From contig JADNRZ010000024.1 in assembly GCA_015501605.1 (NCBI GenBank), positions 248,001-312,000 on the forward strand: a DNA stretch of 64,000 nt. The letters are read 5' to 3'. How positions within the stretch are numbered: position 1 is the stretch's first letter; every line of letters begins with the position of its first letter. The notes under the pieces are model-generated. The model did no database searches, had not been told where the DNA came from, and worked only from the letters and a program-made list of their open reading frames with translations. The stretch is from Panaeolus papilionaceus (taxonomy: Eukaryota; Basidiomycota; Agaricomycetes; Agaricales). Below are positions 21,774 to 34,845 of this stretch, piece after piece. The translations under genes were made by a program, and so were the position numbers.

Positions 21774-24573
21774 CTACACAATCAAAATACAACCGCAAGG
21801 GGACAACACTACACTTGCAGGTACGTAGACTCTGCAAGGGCCATCCCAATGTTCTTTTAGATACATTGCAAGCTCTGGAATACTGGGTATCAGGATCTGA
21901 TTGTACTTATCGTCTCGTAGGAACAGGTCGTGCACTGATTCATGCTGGAATTGGTCGACATTCCAGGCGCATTCTGCTAAGGCGAAGTCGAGGGGTGAGA
22001 CAACTCCCGAGGCCGGAGGGCGTTGTGGATTGTGAAGCCGTTGAAATTGGTTTCCCCGAATGGATCCATCATATAAACCCTGAACTGTAGATGAGTATCA
22101 GAAAAATTGACCCTTCGCGAAGATACCTCACAAGAGACTTTTGGATGTGGGTACGAAAATCATCCTGCAACGTTTGTTCACAATCCAGGGCATAAATCCA
22201 AATATCGAGTGACACGTCTAGTCCCAGAAAAATTTTCTGGATGATTTCTCTGTCACGAGGTCCCTTCCACCACTTCGTATGATGAACTTCTGAGTATTTC
22301 CACCTATCATGAAACGGTCACAGTAAAACATGCATCAGCAATGTCATCGGAGATTTAGGAGGGTAGCTTCTAGACTTGCCTCCTAGAATGCCGAAGTCCA
22401 AGCTCTAGTGCCTTGAGGACTATCAGCAGTGCACTGTTCAGGAAGCTCATAGAGGGAATGGAAAATAGAGCGCAGATTTCTTCGTGGGAAAAGGCCAAAG
22501 AAAAGGGAAATTCTGATGGCAATACTGTCATGACAAGCACGATATGACGAAGATCACGAGGCCAGCGATGGTTGGACGATGCATAGTCGTGGCCCTCTAT
22601 CATATGTGTGAATGAATACCCGAATGACAAAACAAATAGATCACACGTACGAGCTGACAATCTGCTACCAGGAACATAGGCAGCCCAACAAAGGAAACGA
22701 GCGAATGAATCCGGATCTTTGAGGTGTGGCTGTATATTCGGCTTTATCAATGCGGCAAGATGACGGAACAGTGTGCGTCCTGGCAACGAATAATACACAG
22801 AGTATTCGGTCCGGAGAGCGGAAATCCATCTAGTTAGCCGGATGAATGTGCTGAGTGGCACTTGAGACAGGAAGCGCTCAACAGATGCACCATACGACGA
22901 GTTAGGAAAGTCACAAAAATGCTCCACTTCTTGGTGCACCACTGTTGATGCATTATCGTAGCCGAGCATTAAGAGACAACCAACAAGGCGAAGGAAAGAC
23001 ACCTGTGCGCCAACATAGGTTTCTGGAAGCAAGTAGATCATCTACGTGAATATTCAAGCTCTTGAAGTTGTTATGGTACCTACCGTCGCGAAATAGCCTC
23101 AGCGCACGCAGCATAAAATGCGAACGATAATGGTCGTCGTCAATGAACCAAGCCGCTGAGCGAGTGGGGTCTCCTAGAAATTCACCAAGTGATGAATGAT
23201 GAAACTTGAGGAATTGCCTCCGAGTCCCCACAGTCACCAGCGATTCCAACTGTTGTAGAGAATGATGAAAATCCTGCTTCGAGATAGATAGCATGCATAA
23301 AATCCTGGCAAGTGGGAAATTTTGAGAATCATATATCCGAGTGGCCAGTTTCTGGTATGCCAAAATCTGCTTCACAGTCTCGTGGTCGTCGGTAGAATTC
23401 AAAACCTGTGCATAGAGGGAGTCAACAACGGCATTCGGGGCATCTGGAGAATGATGATCGTTGGATGAGAGAACAGAGAGCAGACGCTTATCGGGGCGAC
23501 AATGCTGAGATGCGATGAATTTCATGGCAACGGCGGCATAGATAAACTGCCCCGAGGAACACTCCACAAGAGTCTCAATGGCTCGCACAGGGGCACCACG
23601 AGAATTTTTTAGTTCGTAGGGCCAGCCGGGTGGTAGAAGATCTCGACTAGGGTGGTCATCGAGGATTGCGAGGAAGCTTTGAGTCACAAAAAATCGGATA
23701 TCATCATCTGGTTTATACGACGCATCCAGGGTTAACCTATTCGTCATTTTCTCGTGCGATTCCAGACTGAACCAGTTCTTGATGTTCTTCTCGGGTCGAC
23801 TGTGTATTAGAATAGCGAAGGGAAGCACCTTCTGCGATAAAGCAAGGCGGTGAAGGAGATCCAACACTCTGGTCTGCATTTCCTCCCTCCCCGATTCCTG
23901 GTCCGCTCCGCACTCGTCCAATCCATCCACGATGATGAGGTTTGGAAGCGTCGTAATGTCGATATCAGGGTTCTGTGATCGCATTTTCCGAAGGGGTTCC
24001 AGAATAAGCAGGTCAAGTTGGCGGGAGAGCGATTGTTGGAGGATGGATGGATCGTGATTGAGCTGGTGCTCGATATGCGGGCGCACGAGAGGAATGGATA
24101 ATGCCATCTGATATGCGAGCGTAGTTACAAACCGCGTGGCATCGTTTCTCCCAGGTTGTCCCCTCCTGAATATAAAGGTACCAACAAGTTTGTTGTTCGC
24201 AGACACACGCTCTGCCATTGTCCTCGCGACGGCTGTTTTACCCGATCCCATCGGTCCATCGAGCCAGGTCAGCAGACGACGAGCATTCCCTGGTACAGCC
24301 AGCCAGTTCTCTAGACGCTGAAGCAGAAGAGTTCGTGTCCCAGCGCAGCATTTTGTCTGGTCTACTTGGTCGGAGTTGTCGAAGGCAGCGACGCAGATGT
24401 GATCATACAAGCGTTGGAACGCTAGTTGTTATGGAGGACGTTAGTATAATTTCTACTACTCAAGGGAGAGGAGCGCAGTGCATACAGCTTGTTTGGAATG
24501 TGTTCTGAACATTGTTGACTGTGAGTTGATTGATTAGCGTTCGGTTTCCCGTGGGCAACATTTGCGACGACAT
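21774..24573 (-). CDS. NLR1: NACHT-domain STAND NTPase (intact)
   Basis: Six exons: 24486-24573, 23084-24421, 22651-23022, 22380-22596, 22132-22303 and 21774-22079; 831 codons including stop with no frame break. Starts MSSQMLPTGN. The NACHT NTPase core follows at about residues 55-350: Walker A GPMGSGKTA, Walker B LIIVDGLDECG, and LIHSRPEKNI as the sensor-type Arg. After it come about 370 residues with no WD40, ankyrin or TPR repeats, with conserved blocks FHHSSLGEF, ETYVGAQ, NHRWPRDLR and LCW. Fungal NACHT proteins act as intracellular sensors in non-self recognition and cell death; that role here is inferred from family only. The intron after exon 4 begins GCAAGT (GC-AG). Intron 3 (54 bp) is free of in-frame stops. 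Confidence 0.9.
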
Positions 24574-25375
24574 GCTGAGGGAGGGATGAAAGGAAGGATG
24601 AAAGCGTGTGCACAGGTTCCTAGCAAGTCCATGGCTTCCTTATATCATGAGGCTACGAGGCGGTGTAGACGTTTTCATGAAAACGCAGTGAAATGCCTCT
24701 TTCACCGACACCGGTGCTTGCCGGTGTCAAGATGAAATCATTGAACATGGCCGAAGGCGATGTATAAATATTTATAACGAAATAAAGTCCGAAGTACAAT
24801 TCAATCTAAATTTAACATTGAAAACGTTCAACTCAATTGCAAAATTCAACTTCATGGCGCAGGAGGAAAGGGAATAAGTAAATGTATCGATAAAACAACG
24901 ACTAAAAGTTTAAACACAGAAAATGAAGTATATGATTGATTGAATGAATTGGATTTGAAATGAAAACGCCAGCGTTGGCACGGACAGATGGAATAGTTGT
25001 GGTAATAATAATACCGGCGGCGGGGTAGAGGCGTGAATGTCGTAAATGTATAATGTACTGGGTGAGGATGCCTCGTGATAGACTGTAGTATTCAATGGGA
25101 TGGGGTTGGAGGAGGAAAGAGGAAGAGGATGCACAGTGCGTTGCGTTGGATAGTTTAGGAAAAGGGGACGAAGAAGGAATAAGGTGTGTATACGACAGGA
25201 CGATGAGGCTGAGGAAGGTGAATGTGAAGACGCCAACGGATATACGAGCCAAAAAATTAAATCAAAAAACAACTCGAACGTTCAATCACAGGTCAAGGAA
25301 GAAACGATCCAAAAATAAACCTTCTATCAAAACGTCCAATCAAAAATACAAACGAAATCACCAACTCGACGCATC
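24574..25375. other. Intergenic between NLR1 and TM-C (TM 3' region)
   Basis: Contains the 3' untranslated-type sequence that also follows TM-B (60200-60870) and TM-D (42700-43210): blocks around CATTCACGCCTCTACCCCGCC and the AACGTTCAA...GAATTGTACTTCGGAC region, seen in reverse orientation. No ORF is supported. Confidence 0.6.
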
Positions 25376-27960
25376 TCACTGCTCATCCGCCAACTCTCCC
25401 GCCCTCCTCCCACCTGCGTGGACCTCCTCTGCTGCTGCGTCGCCGTAGGTGACGCTGGACTCATCGGACTGGTCGGGCCTGTTGAACTCGTAGGTATCGT
25501 CTGAGATAGTACGGCAGGCACTACCCAACTATGTTTCACCACCACACCCGGTTGTACAAGACCCCTCTGACTCCTACTCCCCGAACTCGTCTCACTCAAA
25601 CTTAATGCAGTCGAGTGTCCACTACCCAGATCCCCTCCTCCAGTCACACCCGAATATGGAATAGGATTCATAAGGCGACGGTTTATACGCCTTCTGCGGC
25701 ACCAATGGCTTTCCCAACCCTTGGCCTTCCGGAATCGTACTCAACCCTGCCCCTGCTGTTGTTGCCTGAATTGAAGCGCGTTTAGCGGGTATAGGTTGCA
25801 CAGGACGCATGCACCTAGGCGGTTACGTGCTCCCAGACCCGGAAGCGTGATTGGAGGATAAGGAAGAAGATGCACAGTGGTTGGAGAGCGTAATCAAAGG
25901 CGGAGGGCCATCGTCATCCGGCAGGCTCACGTCCATTGAAGGTCGTGTATGCGGTAAGACGTCCCATGGACGTGGTTTAGATCGGAGGCGGCTAGAATTA
26001 GACGTACTGTTGGCATTGGCGGTGGTGGCGCCATTAGAGGACGCAGAAGCGGCGTTGGATGATGAGAAAGCAGCACCAGGAATAACAGGCACCGGATTCG
26101 ACGAAGCGGCAGCATTCATCGCCATCTGCGACCAACTCATCTGTCGCTGCCCTCCTCCCTCTCCGACATCCCAATTCCCATTCAACCTCACCCCCATGCC
26201 CTCCACATCCTCAATAATCACACTATCCATCCTGCTCGTCCTGCTCCTCCTCCAATACCACCATCCTCCATAAATCACACCCAACCCAAATATCGTACAC
26301 ACAACCCCCTAACCTGACGCTCAACTCCGTCTGCGTGCTCTTCTTCGTTGTAGGCGCTGTCGAGGCGGATTGGGTAGCAGAGGGGACGAAGTAGAGTGTT
26401 GAGGAGCGCATTGTGGGTGTCATGGGCGGGGGGTTGTTTGGGGGGTGTGAGGAGTCGAGGCTAGTGTATCTGTATAGGGAAAGGGGCGATAGGGCGCGTT
26501 AGTATATGCAAGATTCGAAAGATAAGAGAATGAAAAGAGAACATGCGAGGGAAGGGAGGGCACGGGTGGATGGATGGTCAAGGAGACGAGACTGAATGAA
26601 TCGGGAGAGACAGATAAGATCAAATGAGAAGTCGGCGTAAATGCCAGGAACTGCCCAGAAAAACCACGTTCAGTCACGGCGCGTTCAAAGAAGCAAAAAG
26701 AAGGGAGGATACGACAGAGGAAGGGACAACAGGAACAATGCAACCAACGGGCAAGAGAATGAGTACAACAGGCAAATGGGAAAAGGGTGAAAGTTTGGGT
26801 TAGTATATGCGAGGGTAGAAGGTCGGATAATGATGAAGAAAAGGTAGGGAGAGGACGAGCATGAGTGGGGGGGTCAAGAGGACGAGAGTGAATGATTGGA
26901 TAAACGCATGTATGAATGGAAGAAGGATAAGATGAAATTTGAATGTCATGCACAACGTAAAGTCCAAGAATCACAAAACATGGTTCAGTCACGGCGTGTT
27001 CAAGGAATCAAAAGGTACGAGGGGGGAATGAGAAGTTATGAACAGCGGAAGCGATGCAAGCAGCGGATGAACGAGTTGGGATAAAATGAACATCGGAGTC
27101 GCGTTGAGTTCCATTGATGAGGAGAGGAAAGACGCAAAGGCGCAAAGGATCGGGTAAACGAAAATGGAACAAGAACGTTAACGATGACGTCACAGTCGAG
27201 TTGGGTGCAGTCGATGAGGGAGAAAGAGAATGCATTGAATGAACACGAAAGTCCAATGTCAGGCCTAACAACGGCGTCAAGCCAGCATCACACTTCATCC
27301 AACCCCTCAACGCACAAGCACAGGCCCAAACACATAGATGAGGGACAAAAGCGAGTCACATCAACGTATGAACAACAGCAGCACCTTTCCCCGTCCACGT
27401 CCCAATAAACGATGGATGTTCCCCATTCTCCAGCGCACCAAGTTCCAGGTCTTGGAGGTTGACGCGGGCGGCTCAAAGGAGAGCGAGGTGGAGAGGGGCG
27501 TTGGCTAAAGGGTGGACCAGAATTGAATGTAGACGCCTTCAGAGAGAAGAGATGCAAGTCAGTTAGTGACTCTAGCCATATCAGGACGAAAAAGAAAAGG
27601 GTGTGGAAAAACGAAAATATTCTATCAAAGGAGCGAGATAACCATGCCAAACCCGAACACAACCTTCAATAAAGTGAAGCAGACAAGATACACACCTGGA
27701 AACGTGAAATTCGCTGCACCTCCCAGAATTAACAGTGTCCAGATGACGACCTCCCGTATCCAGGAGCGTCATGATTTTTGACCATACACCAGGAGAATAT
27801 GGGGTCAAGGGGTCATTGTCCTCGACCACAAAGCTCTGGCGAGCGTTTATGGCTGTGATGAGCAAGGAGAGCGCTTGGAGTAATATTAGACGTTTGAGAG
27901 TGAAGCTAAAGGAGAAGGACAGTAGGAACGGTGAGGACGGCGACGGTAATGACGAGATCT
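25376..27960 (-). pseudogene. TM-C: decayed membrane-protein copy
   Basis: It aligns with TM-B over all three exons but is broken repeatedly. Exon 1 (about 27707-27960) reads LLITAINARQSFVVEDNDP then shifts frame before its splice site. Exon 2 (about 27400-27545) has an in-frame TAG and has lost about 13 codons. Exon 3 reads SAT-QSAS then shifts frame ahead of the membrane helix, is open again for TIFGLGVIYGGWWYW and the Ser-rich tail, stops after SGSGST, and resumes in another frame at RPVQPIPAKRAS. Intron 2 carries a diverged tandem duplication of about 300 bp (repeat starts near 26500 and 26800, each GTTAGTATATGC). Confidence 0.85.
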
Positions 27961-28099
27961 GGAGGCCTGTAGTGAAGCGAGTTCAAAGTGGCTTGAATTC
28001 CTCGTTCCGCTGGCGTTGCTTCACCTATGAGGGTTACAGCTCTGAAATAAAAACCCAGCAGCGACAAGCTTGCAAAAAGCAGCTCAAAATCTCAAGCTA

Positions 28100-28345
28100 G
28101 ATCATCACTGTGAGCGTGGCTGAACGAGGAACAACAGAACTGACAGTTGAACAGGGTGGTTGACAATGGGGTGGGCGGAACAGACTCATTCGCGTGCGTT
28201 GACATTTGTTAGAAAATCCTCTCCAAAAGACCGTATGTCTGTTAGCATTTATGGATTCAATAAATAAAGATGACAGCATTCTACTACATTATTTTCTTTA
28301 GCTTGTGAGGTGGAAGGCGACAGACAGAGGTTAAACGCACCATAA
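28100..28345 (-). repeat. TM upstream repeat, left part, cut by the CACTA insertion
   Basis: Matches 21130-21310 and 44870-45070 (CTCATTCGCGTGCGTTGAC..., GATTCAATAAATAAAGATGACAG, GCGACAGACAGAGG). It runs up to ACCATAA, where the 10.8 kb element begins, and continues at 39188 with TAAATTTAAATTATAG. Confidence 0.8.
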
Positions 28346-28715
28346 CACAGGGGGCAATCCTCTGTCAGGTTTGGTTTTCAGTGGAACCTGTCATGTTAGC
28401 TGTCAGGTATATGTTCCTTAGTGATGAACCGTAGAAAGTAAACTAGTTCAAAATTCACCTCACGAAAACAACATGTCCTGCGCCAAGGTCAGGAGTTTGA
28501 TAGTAGAGCCGAGCCGGCTACTTGATAAGTTGGACTAAGATAAAGTCAAAATAAAATGAAGTCATCACTTTACCGTGATCGAGGGCCAAGCTAAGGTGGC
28601 AATATGCATGAACTCAAGTGTGCATGACAGTCAGTGATGCGAGGAGATAATAGCATATCAAGAAAGAGAAGATAAGGGCCGATAATGAGTTCGTAATACT
28701 GGACAATGTTCTACG
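28346..28715. other. Left subterminal region of CACTA element
   Basis: Non-coding; contains the terminal inverted repeat, subterminal CTGTCAGG motifs and the 3' flank of the transposase gene. Confidence 0.7.
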
Positions 28716-31700
28716 CTATTGGCGATAACGATGTAAACTATTTAACAACACTATTGTTCCTCTATTAATTCCAAAAGTACCTGGCGGACGCCTGTAAAAG
28801 GGGACATGGCCCTGAACGTGCTCCGGCTCAACCACAATACATATATCCGAAACAGTATCATATACTACAGCACCCATAAGTCCTGATAATTGCTGAGTGA
28901 AATAAGGGCTGCGGGCAGCATCTTCATCGGAAAGGAATATGGGTGGCTGTACAAGTAGAAATGTTCGACGGATGCCTTCAATGTGCTGAGACCATATTGA
29001 ATTGATGAAGCCAGTCTGCACACCTTGGGAAGCTGGAAGAGCGAAGCTAATAGACGAATTACCTCGGTGTTGAGAGTATGTGGAATAGGTTTGATTGTGG
29101 ATCACGACAGTGGTGAGCGGCGTTGCCCAGTGTGAGTAGACTCTTGCATCAGGGGGATGAGGGAAATCATCATATCGACGAAGCTGTGTAGCACGTTGGG
29201 AGTTGATATGCCAGAGAAGAAGGTTGTATATGCCAGCTGGAAGAATGTCTGAATCTCTGGTTGGTTTGGGAGGGACTGGCCTCGTATCACGGGTGAGATT
29301 GTTGAGTGATGTCCTGTATACATCAGCGGCGGTTATTTCTTTCCTGGCTTTAGTGTGTTGATGTGACGTTTCTGTGTACTCGTGCTGCTGCTGCTGGACG
29401 AACGCGGTTAGTCGGCCTCTTCTGCACATCTGGCGGATCATGGTGTAGTCCATATCACCTGGGGGTAGGGAATACGTTAACTTCACACTTGGGGTATGGC
29501 CGCATGACAAGAAGCAACTTACGCAGACGACCATTGTTCGGAATCTTTTGCAGTGAACCGTTCATCCTCTCGCCAGGAAATTCGCTTTGTTTGATAAGCG
29601 GTCCCCAGAATTTCATGAGCTCGCCGGGATGCATTGCAAAATGGTGGTTGGGGCGTGAATTAATATCAGGGAAGAGTTCCAGACACGAGCGGCGGTACTC
29701 TGTGTAGTGGAATGTATAGAGATCGGCATATGCGTGGGTTACAGTGTGGCTGGACAATATGTTCGTGCATGTAACGAGGTGCACGAAGTTGGCGAGGAGG
29801 GAGTGAAACGGCTGAGTATACCAGAGCTCAGGTAGGATCAATGGAAGAAAGACAGTGCACAGAACGAGCCATTCATCTGCCTTCAGCTTTCCATGACTCG
29901 CTTCTCCCAAATTTGTTGGAGGTCGGGCAGTCCAGGATGGAATGACGGCATCAGTAATGCAGAGTCGAATCGCGGACAATTGGCTGACTGTAAATGTTTG
30001 GATGCTGCGTGGTGGTGGCTCCTCATCGATGAGCTCCTGGTCGGCAGTTTCTTCGCCACCGGATTCCATGTCCGTAATATCGCTGAGGGTAGCCTCGGAA
30101 TTTGATCCGTCGCTTTCTGATGGGTTATCGTCAATGTCCATTGCAAAGCCGCGCTGTGTTACTGAGTAGAGACTCGGATCCAGATCAGGCAGTGTTGCTG
30201 AATCCGACGCATGTGATGAGCGGCGAGATGAAGGTGGCGGCCGTGTTGAAGCAGTTTTAACGCCACTAGGGACTCCAATACCCCACAACACGCGAACGTG
30301 ATGCTGAATGATCCCCTCGATCCAATTGTGCATGACACCAAGTACGGTGTGCTTGACCGAGTCACGATATGTTAAACGCAATAACGGGGACCAGCGAACC
30401 CCGGTCTCGTCAAATATCTGTTTCCGATCCTTCTGTGTGGCAGCACCTTTCCACTTCCTCCCGGCTTCGTTGACTTCATGTGAGGTATGGGGAGGAAATG
30501 ATGAGTCTATCTTGTCGATCTGGGCCTTATGGATCTTGCACATTGAGCACAGATGACGCTTGGAGCCAACACCTGCTCGACCAAACGCTTTTCGCATCCC
30601 AGGTAAGTCACCTATCCCAGGAAGGACCCCGACACGGTAGAAAGTCCCTTCAGGATATAAATGGGTTCGTATAGTGGCGCCTCCCCACATCTCAACAAAC
30701 TGATCCACGACTGGGTCCAAGAGGTGGATTATGGTCGTCATTGAAGGCTCTTTTGGAGCAGGCGTTATTCCAGCGATGAATACGTTCTCCGGCAGACCTT
30801 GGATGTCATAAGGGAGGTTGAGGCAGTAGAAAACGATGGCACCGCTAGATACAATTCGGCCAGCAATTTTATTGAGAAGAGGGTTGAACCAGTCGATGTA
30901 AAAGCTGAACGTAAGGGTGCCAACCTGAATACAGAATGGACGATCATCTTCAGTGCGAATGCTTTGCCAGGCGGGGCTGTCCCATATGGAAATCATGATA
31001 TCGGGATTGGGCTGATGAGTGTACGACTTTTGAATTAATTCTTCGATTCCGGGTCGCGATAATAAAAATTCGAGCCATGATTTAAAGTCTTGAGTCGTAT
31101 ATAATTGTCGCGGGACTTTACGAGGGCCATTGCGGCTTACAACCTCCGTTATGAGCCTGGTGGCACAGATACGGCTTTTTGGAGTTGGCCGAAAGGCACA
31201 GAGCATTGGAAAGGCAGCTCCACTATACCAAGTGAAGCATGTCGGGCAGTGAACTGATCGGCGGAGTACAGGTTCGATGGCAAGGTGGCTGATTGCAGTA
31301 CGAGGGTCAACTGTTGTCGTAAGATACGCTGATGGTAAACAGAGTTGGTGTTGAGCAGCCAAGTATCCGATTTGAATTGATAGGGTAATGAGACCGTAGA
31401 TAAGCTTCAATAGTGAGACACTGGCAGCCCTGCTGAGGCCACAGATAGTGTATATCCATGCTGCGATTAAGTCTACTAATTGCTGGACTGATTGTTGAAG
31501 TTGCGCAATGGCTAGATGACAGCAATTGATTTAGAATATTCAAGTGCACAGAGCAGAACTAATCGTGGCACTCACAAGGTTCCCTGGGCAAGACTGGACC
31601 TATCCGCGATTTCGCATCTTGATTGTTGGGTGGTGCATCTAACCCAGCTGCCTGTGTTGGCGTAGAGCTGCTCGTAGTTGCATCCACATGCTTTTGACGA

Positions 31701-32002
31701 TCTTTTTTGGGCGGAATGGTGGTAAGCCGAACACCATGAACATCCTGCAAACTTGAGTGGGGCCCCGACCCTGGTGTCATCTATGTTGAACATCAGTATT
31801 TTCAATTTTTTGAGATATTCTGTTACCATACCCCAGCGTTTTGCCTGGCTTCCCACTCCTCTTCCTTTTGCCGGTGTTTAGCAAAAGTCTGACGTGACAC
31901 TTGTCGACCCCTGTGCTGTGTTCCCCTCACTTCGTCAATAAAGTTCTGACTTCCACATCCATAGTATGTACATAGACAAACGGGCCTGTTTTTTGGGGGC
32001 AT
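28716..32002 (-). CDS. CACTA/Plavaka transposase (Tnp2-like)
   Basis: Four exons: 31832-32002, 31576-31780, 29523-31511 and 28716-29458; phases agree and give 1035 residues. The N-terminus MPPKNRPVCLCTYYGCGS has a Cys pair with later His residues, typical of the small zinc-finger start of Agaricomycete Plavaka-type transposases. The core carries PDIMISIWDSPAW, DWFNPLLNK, GLPENVFIAGITP and a CSMCKIHK zinc pair. It continues through a VMHNWIEGIIQHH segment, the part most like plant CACTA Tnp2 enzymes, then a long acidic loop and FPGERMNGSLQKI. The C-terminal exon is less conserved. Catalytic residues were not assigned with certainty. The gene points toward the left end of the element, with the 808 aa gene upstream on the same strand. 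Confidence 0.85.
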
Positions 32003-32130
32003 GAGAAAGATATGGTAGTGGCATACGAAAATGAACATGCATAAAATACAGTACAGTGAAAATCACGGAAAATTAATCTAACCGGAGTATCACAAGACAG
32101 ATAACAAAAAAAAAAAACTACAACATGATA

Positions 32131-34845
32131 TTAAGCGGCGGAATTAGCTAGGCGTTGACAACGGCTTGCTTCTTCCTGGACTTCTTCCTCATCAAGCGCA
32201 AACAACGGATCTACACCATTATCATCCTTATCAAGGTCCATGTTGTCATCGTCGCCCTCGTAATCCTCCTCATCAACGTAGTCGTCGTCGTTGTCACCTC
32301 CTTGACCTTCAGCCTCCTGAATCACAGCACCATCAGGGATGTTGTAAAGTTCCCTCCGTTCAGCAACCTCAGGGATCTCCATAAACTCATCATCGCTCAA
32401 GTACTCAAGATCGGGTCGCTGAAAGGTCTCCTTGATGTCCGGTAAAAACACCATGAGATTTTCGTCTGCGATCAGAGCCCGAAGACGAGGGGGGAGCCGA
32501 TTGTAGAAATCTGGGTCGTAGTAGTCGAGCGGCATCTTCTTGGGTAGTCGTTTGAACGCTGAATCTTTTTGCATCCCGTTTGGGGGTACACGACGAACTC
32601 GGTCGAGTTGATGTTTATTGGGTGCCAACTGATGGAAAATATCGTGGTCGTCTTGGAATAGACGATAGAAATTGTTTGCCCAACTAGCCCGCTCACAGCG
32701 TCTCTTGATCCAGAACACAGGTCGGATACCTTCACGCGAATTCTCGGGGTCGCGTTCATCGTCGGACGTTGCTTTGGTTTTGAAAAGAATCTGATACCTT
32801 GGAGGATAGCCATTCTTCGTTGCATGTACACCACGAGACTCTGCAAGCTGCAATTAAATATTAGTATTAGTATGATAGATGAAAAGATAAATGTATACAA
32901 CACACCCTCCGCCGATTTTGTGTAGCAGTATTCTCTACATCTTGAGCTGCATTTGAGCCTGGTAGAGCCAACTCTCTGAGGTAGCGTCGGTAATGCAAGT
33001 AGTGGACGGCATGGTCGTATACCTTGATAAGGAAGTCAATGTCGCTATTGAACCTTGTGTCGGGTTTGAACATTGCGTAAATGTCGGCAGTTATGGCTTG
33101 CCGAAAACTATCGATGGCCACCATTCTGCAAGCAGAATTGTAGAGCCCGTAAGGTGCTTGACGCAAATCAGGGGCCCAGGCCCTCAATCCGTAGCGCGCA
33201 GCCGTCGTCTTCATCATGGCAATTGCTGTATCAGGAATGAGCTTCAACCGCATGTAGTTTTTGTTCTTCGTGTCGCGTTGTAATGCTCGGTAGTCCTGGA
33301 TGTCCACTTCCTGAGCTTTAATGAGGGGCTCGGCATAACGTTGCTCGTAGAGAGCCTCTTCAGAAGAGAATCGCTGATCGAAGCGTCTCAGCAGGTTGGA
33401 GGGAGGGTCGTAGGGGATGGAGCGACGGTCAACCTGGTTCCACATCACACGAATGTGAAACATAAGAGCATGCTAACAAACTATCATTAGCTTTATTCGT
33501 TGCGCAAGGTGAGAAACAAACCTTCATGCCCACAGCGCCCTCTGGGACTCCGTCGCGATTGAGTTGATACTGGTGTCTATAACGACTTCGGCGTTTGGTT
33601 TCCTCATCCTGTCGTTCTTCTGCTTCTTCTGGATCATCTTGCTCTTCCCCGCCATCACCCCTATTGTCTGGCCCGCTGCGTGTGCCTTCCGCACCACCTG
33701 TATTGGTGTTGCTAGCCTGAGATTGTCTACCTGCACTTGAGCCGCCCGCCGCACCCCCCCCGGAGTGCGGTGGGTTGCCAACTGGCGGCTGACGTGCGGA
33801 TGAGCTACCACCACCAGTTCCGGTACATGAACCTGAGGCGGTACCATGCACAGCCCGACTAGTACCACGGGACCCTGATGGCCCAGCGTTTGCAGCGGGT
33901 TTATTCCTATGACAGGACTGTAAAAATGTGAAAAATAGATATGAATAAATTATATGAAAAGCGACTTACCGACTAGTCCCACCGCTCTTTGTTTTTCTGG
34001 GTTTTGTTGAGGCCTTTGTAGAGGGTCCCGACGATTTCGCAGCTCCAGTTCTAGAATTAAATATTTGAATTAGTGAGATGTTAGGAAAAGAGAGCAACGG
34101 AAACTTACTGTTGTTTCGCAGCAAGTGAAGTTAAAAGAGCAATATTTTCTTCTAAGCGAGCCATGCGCTCAGACTCCTCTTTTTTTCTAAACACAATTTT
34201 ATTACTGAGTGATGCACAACATAATAAATCGCAAGTTTAAACGTACTGTGTTTCTAATAATCTTTCAAGCTCCAGGATCCTTTGCTGAAGGGGCCCAATC
34301 CCCCCACCAGAAGTCTTTTTGTGTGTGGGTGAATGTTGTGGAGCTCCAATGTCCTCAACGGCTCGCTTCCTCTTGGACTCATCCTTTTTCTGCGCCTTTT
34401 CTTTGCGATACCTTTGCTCCAGCTGCACGTCGCCCTGCACCACATTCTGGACCTGATTTTGAGCGGAGGTGCCGTTGTAGTCTCGCATGTCGAAGTCGTG
34501 ATCTATTACAAGGTGTTGTGCAGACCCATAATATTGCCTTTGGGGCGGAGTGGTTGGTGGGTTCTGCAGGTCATGAGGCGGAATAGGTACTAAAGGCGCT
34601 GGGCCGTAAACGCTGGCGGCAGTTGTCCCGGGATTGGTAGATGTCCGGTGGTGGTGAATTAGCGGGTCTGGGGCATGAGGAATAAAACTTCCCCCTCCAG
34701 GAACAGTTCCTCCAACTGACACTTGAGTTGTAGGAGGCGTCACCAGCCCACCCATTGGGCTTCCTGCGCTAGTCCCGGGTGGGTGAACTTTGCGTCTGGG
34801 TTGGGTAGGTGTAGACTCAGGCGTTGAGAAGTCCGAGTTATCCAT
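32131..34845 (-). CDS. Unknown 808 aa protein encoded by the CACTA element
   Basis: Six exons: 34247-34845, 34109-34186, 33970-34050, 33522-33906, 32906-33472 and 32131-32847; introns 49-74 bp; the frame is open throughout. The N-terminal ~300 residues are Pro/Ser/Gly-rich and low complexity, with a coiled coil spanning ILELERLLETQ and ESERMARLEENIALL. The middle is a conserved-looking globular region (FHIRVMWNQVDRRSIP, YDHAVHYLHYRRYLR, FWIKRRCERASWANNFYRLF). The C-terminus is very acidic (EEDYEGDDDNMDLDKDD). I recognise no enzyme motif. Lying between the transposase and the Spt5-like gene, it may be the element's DNA-binding or accessory protein, like TnpA of plant CACTA elements, but that is inference. 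Confidence 0.75.
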
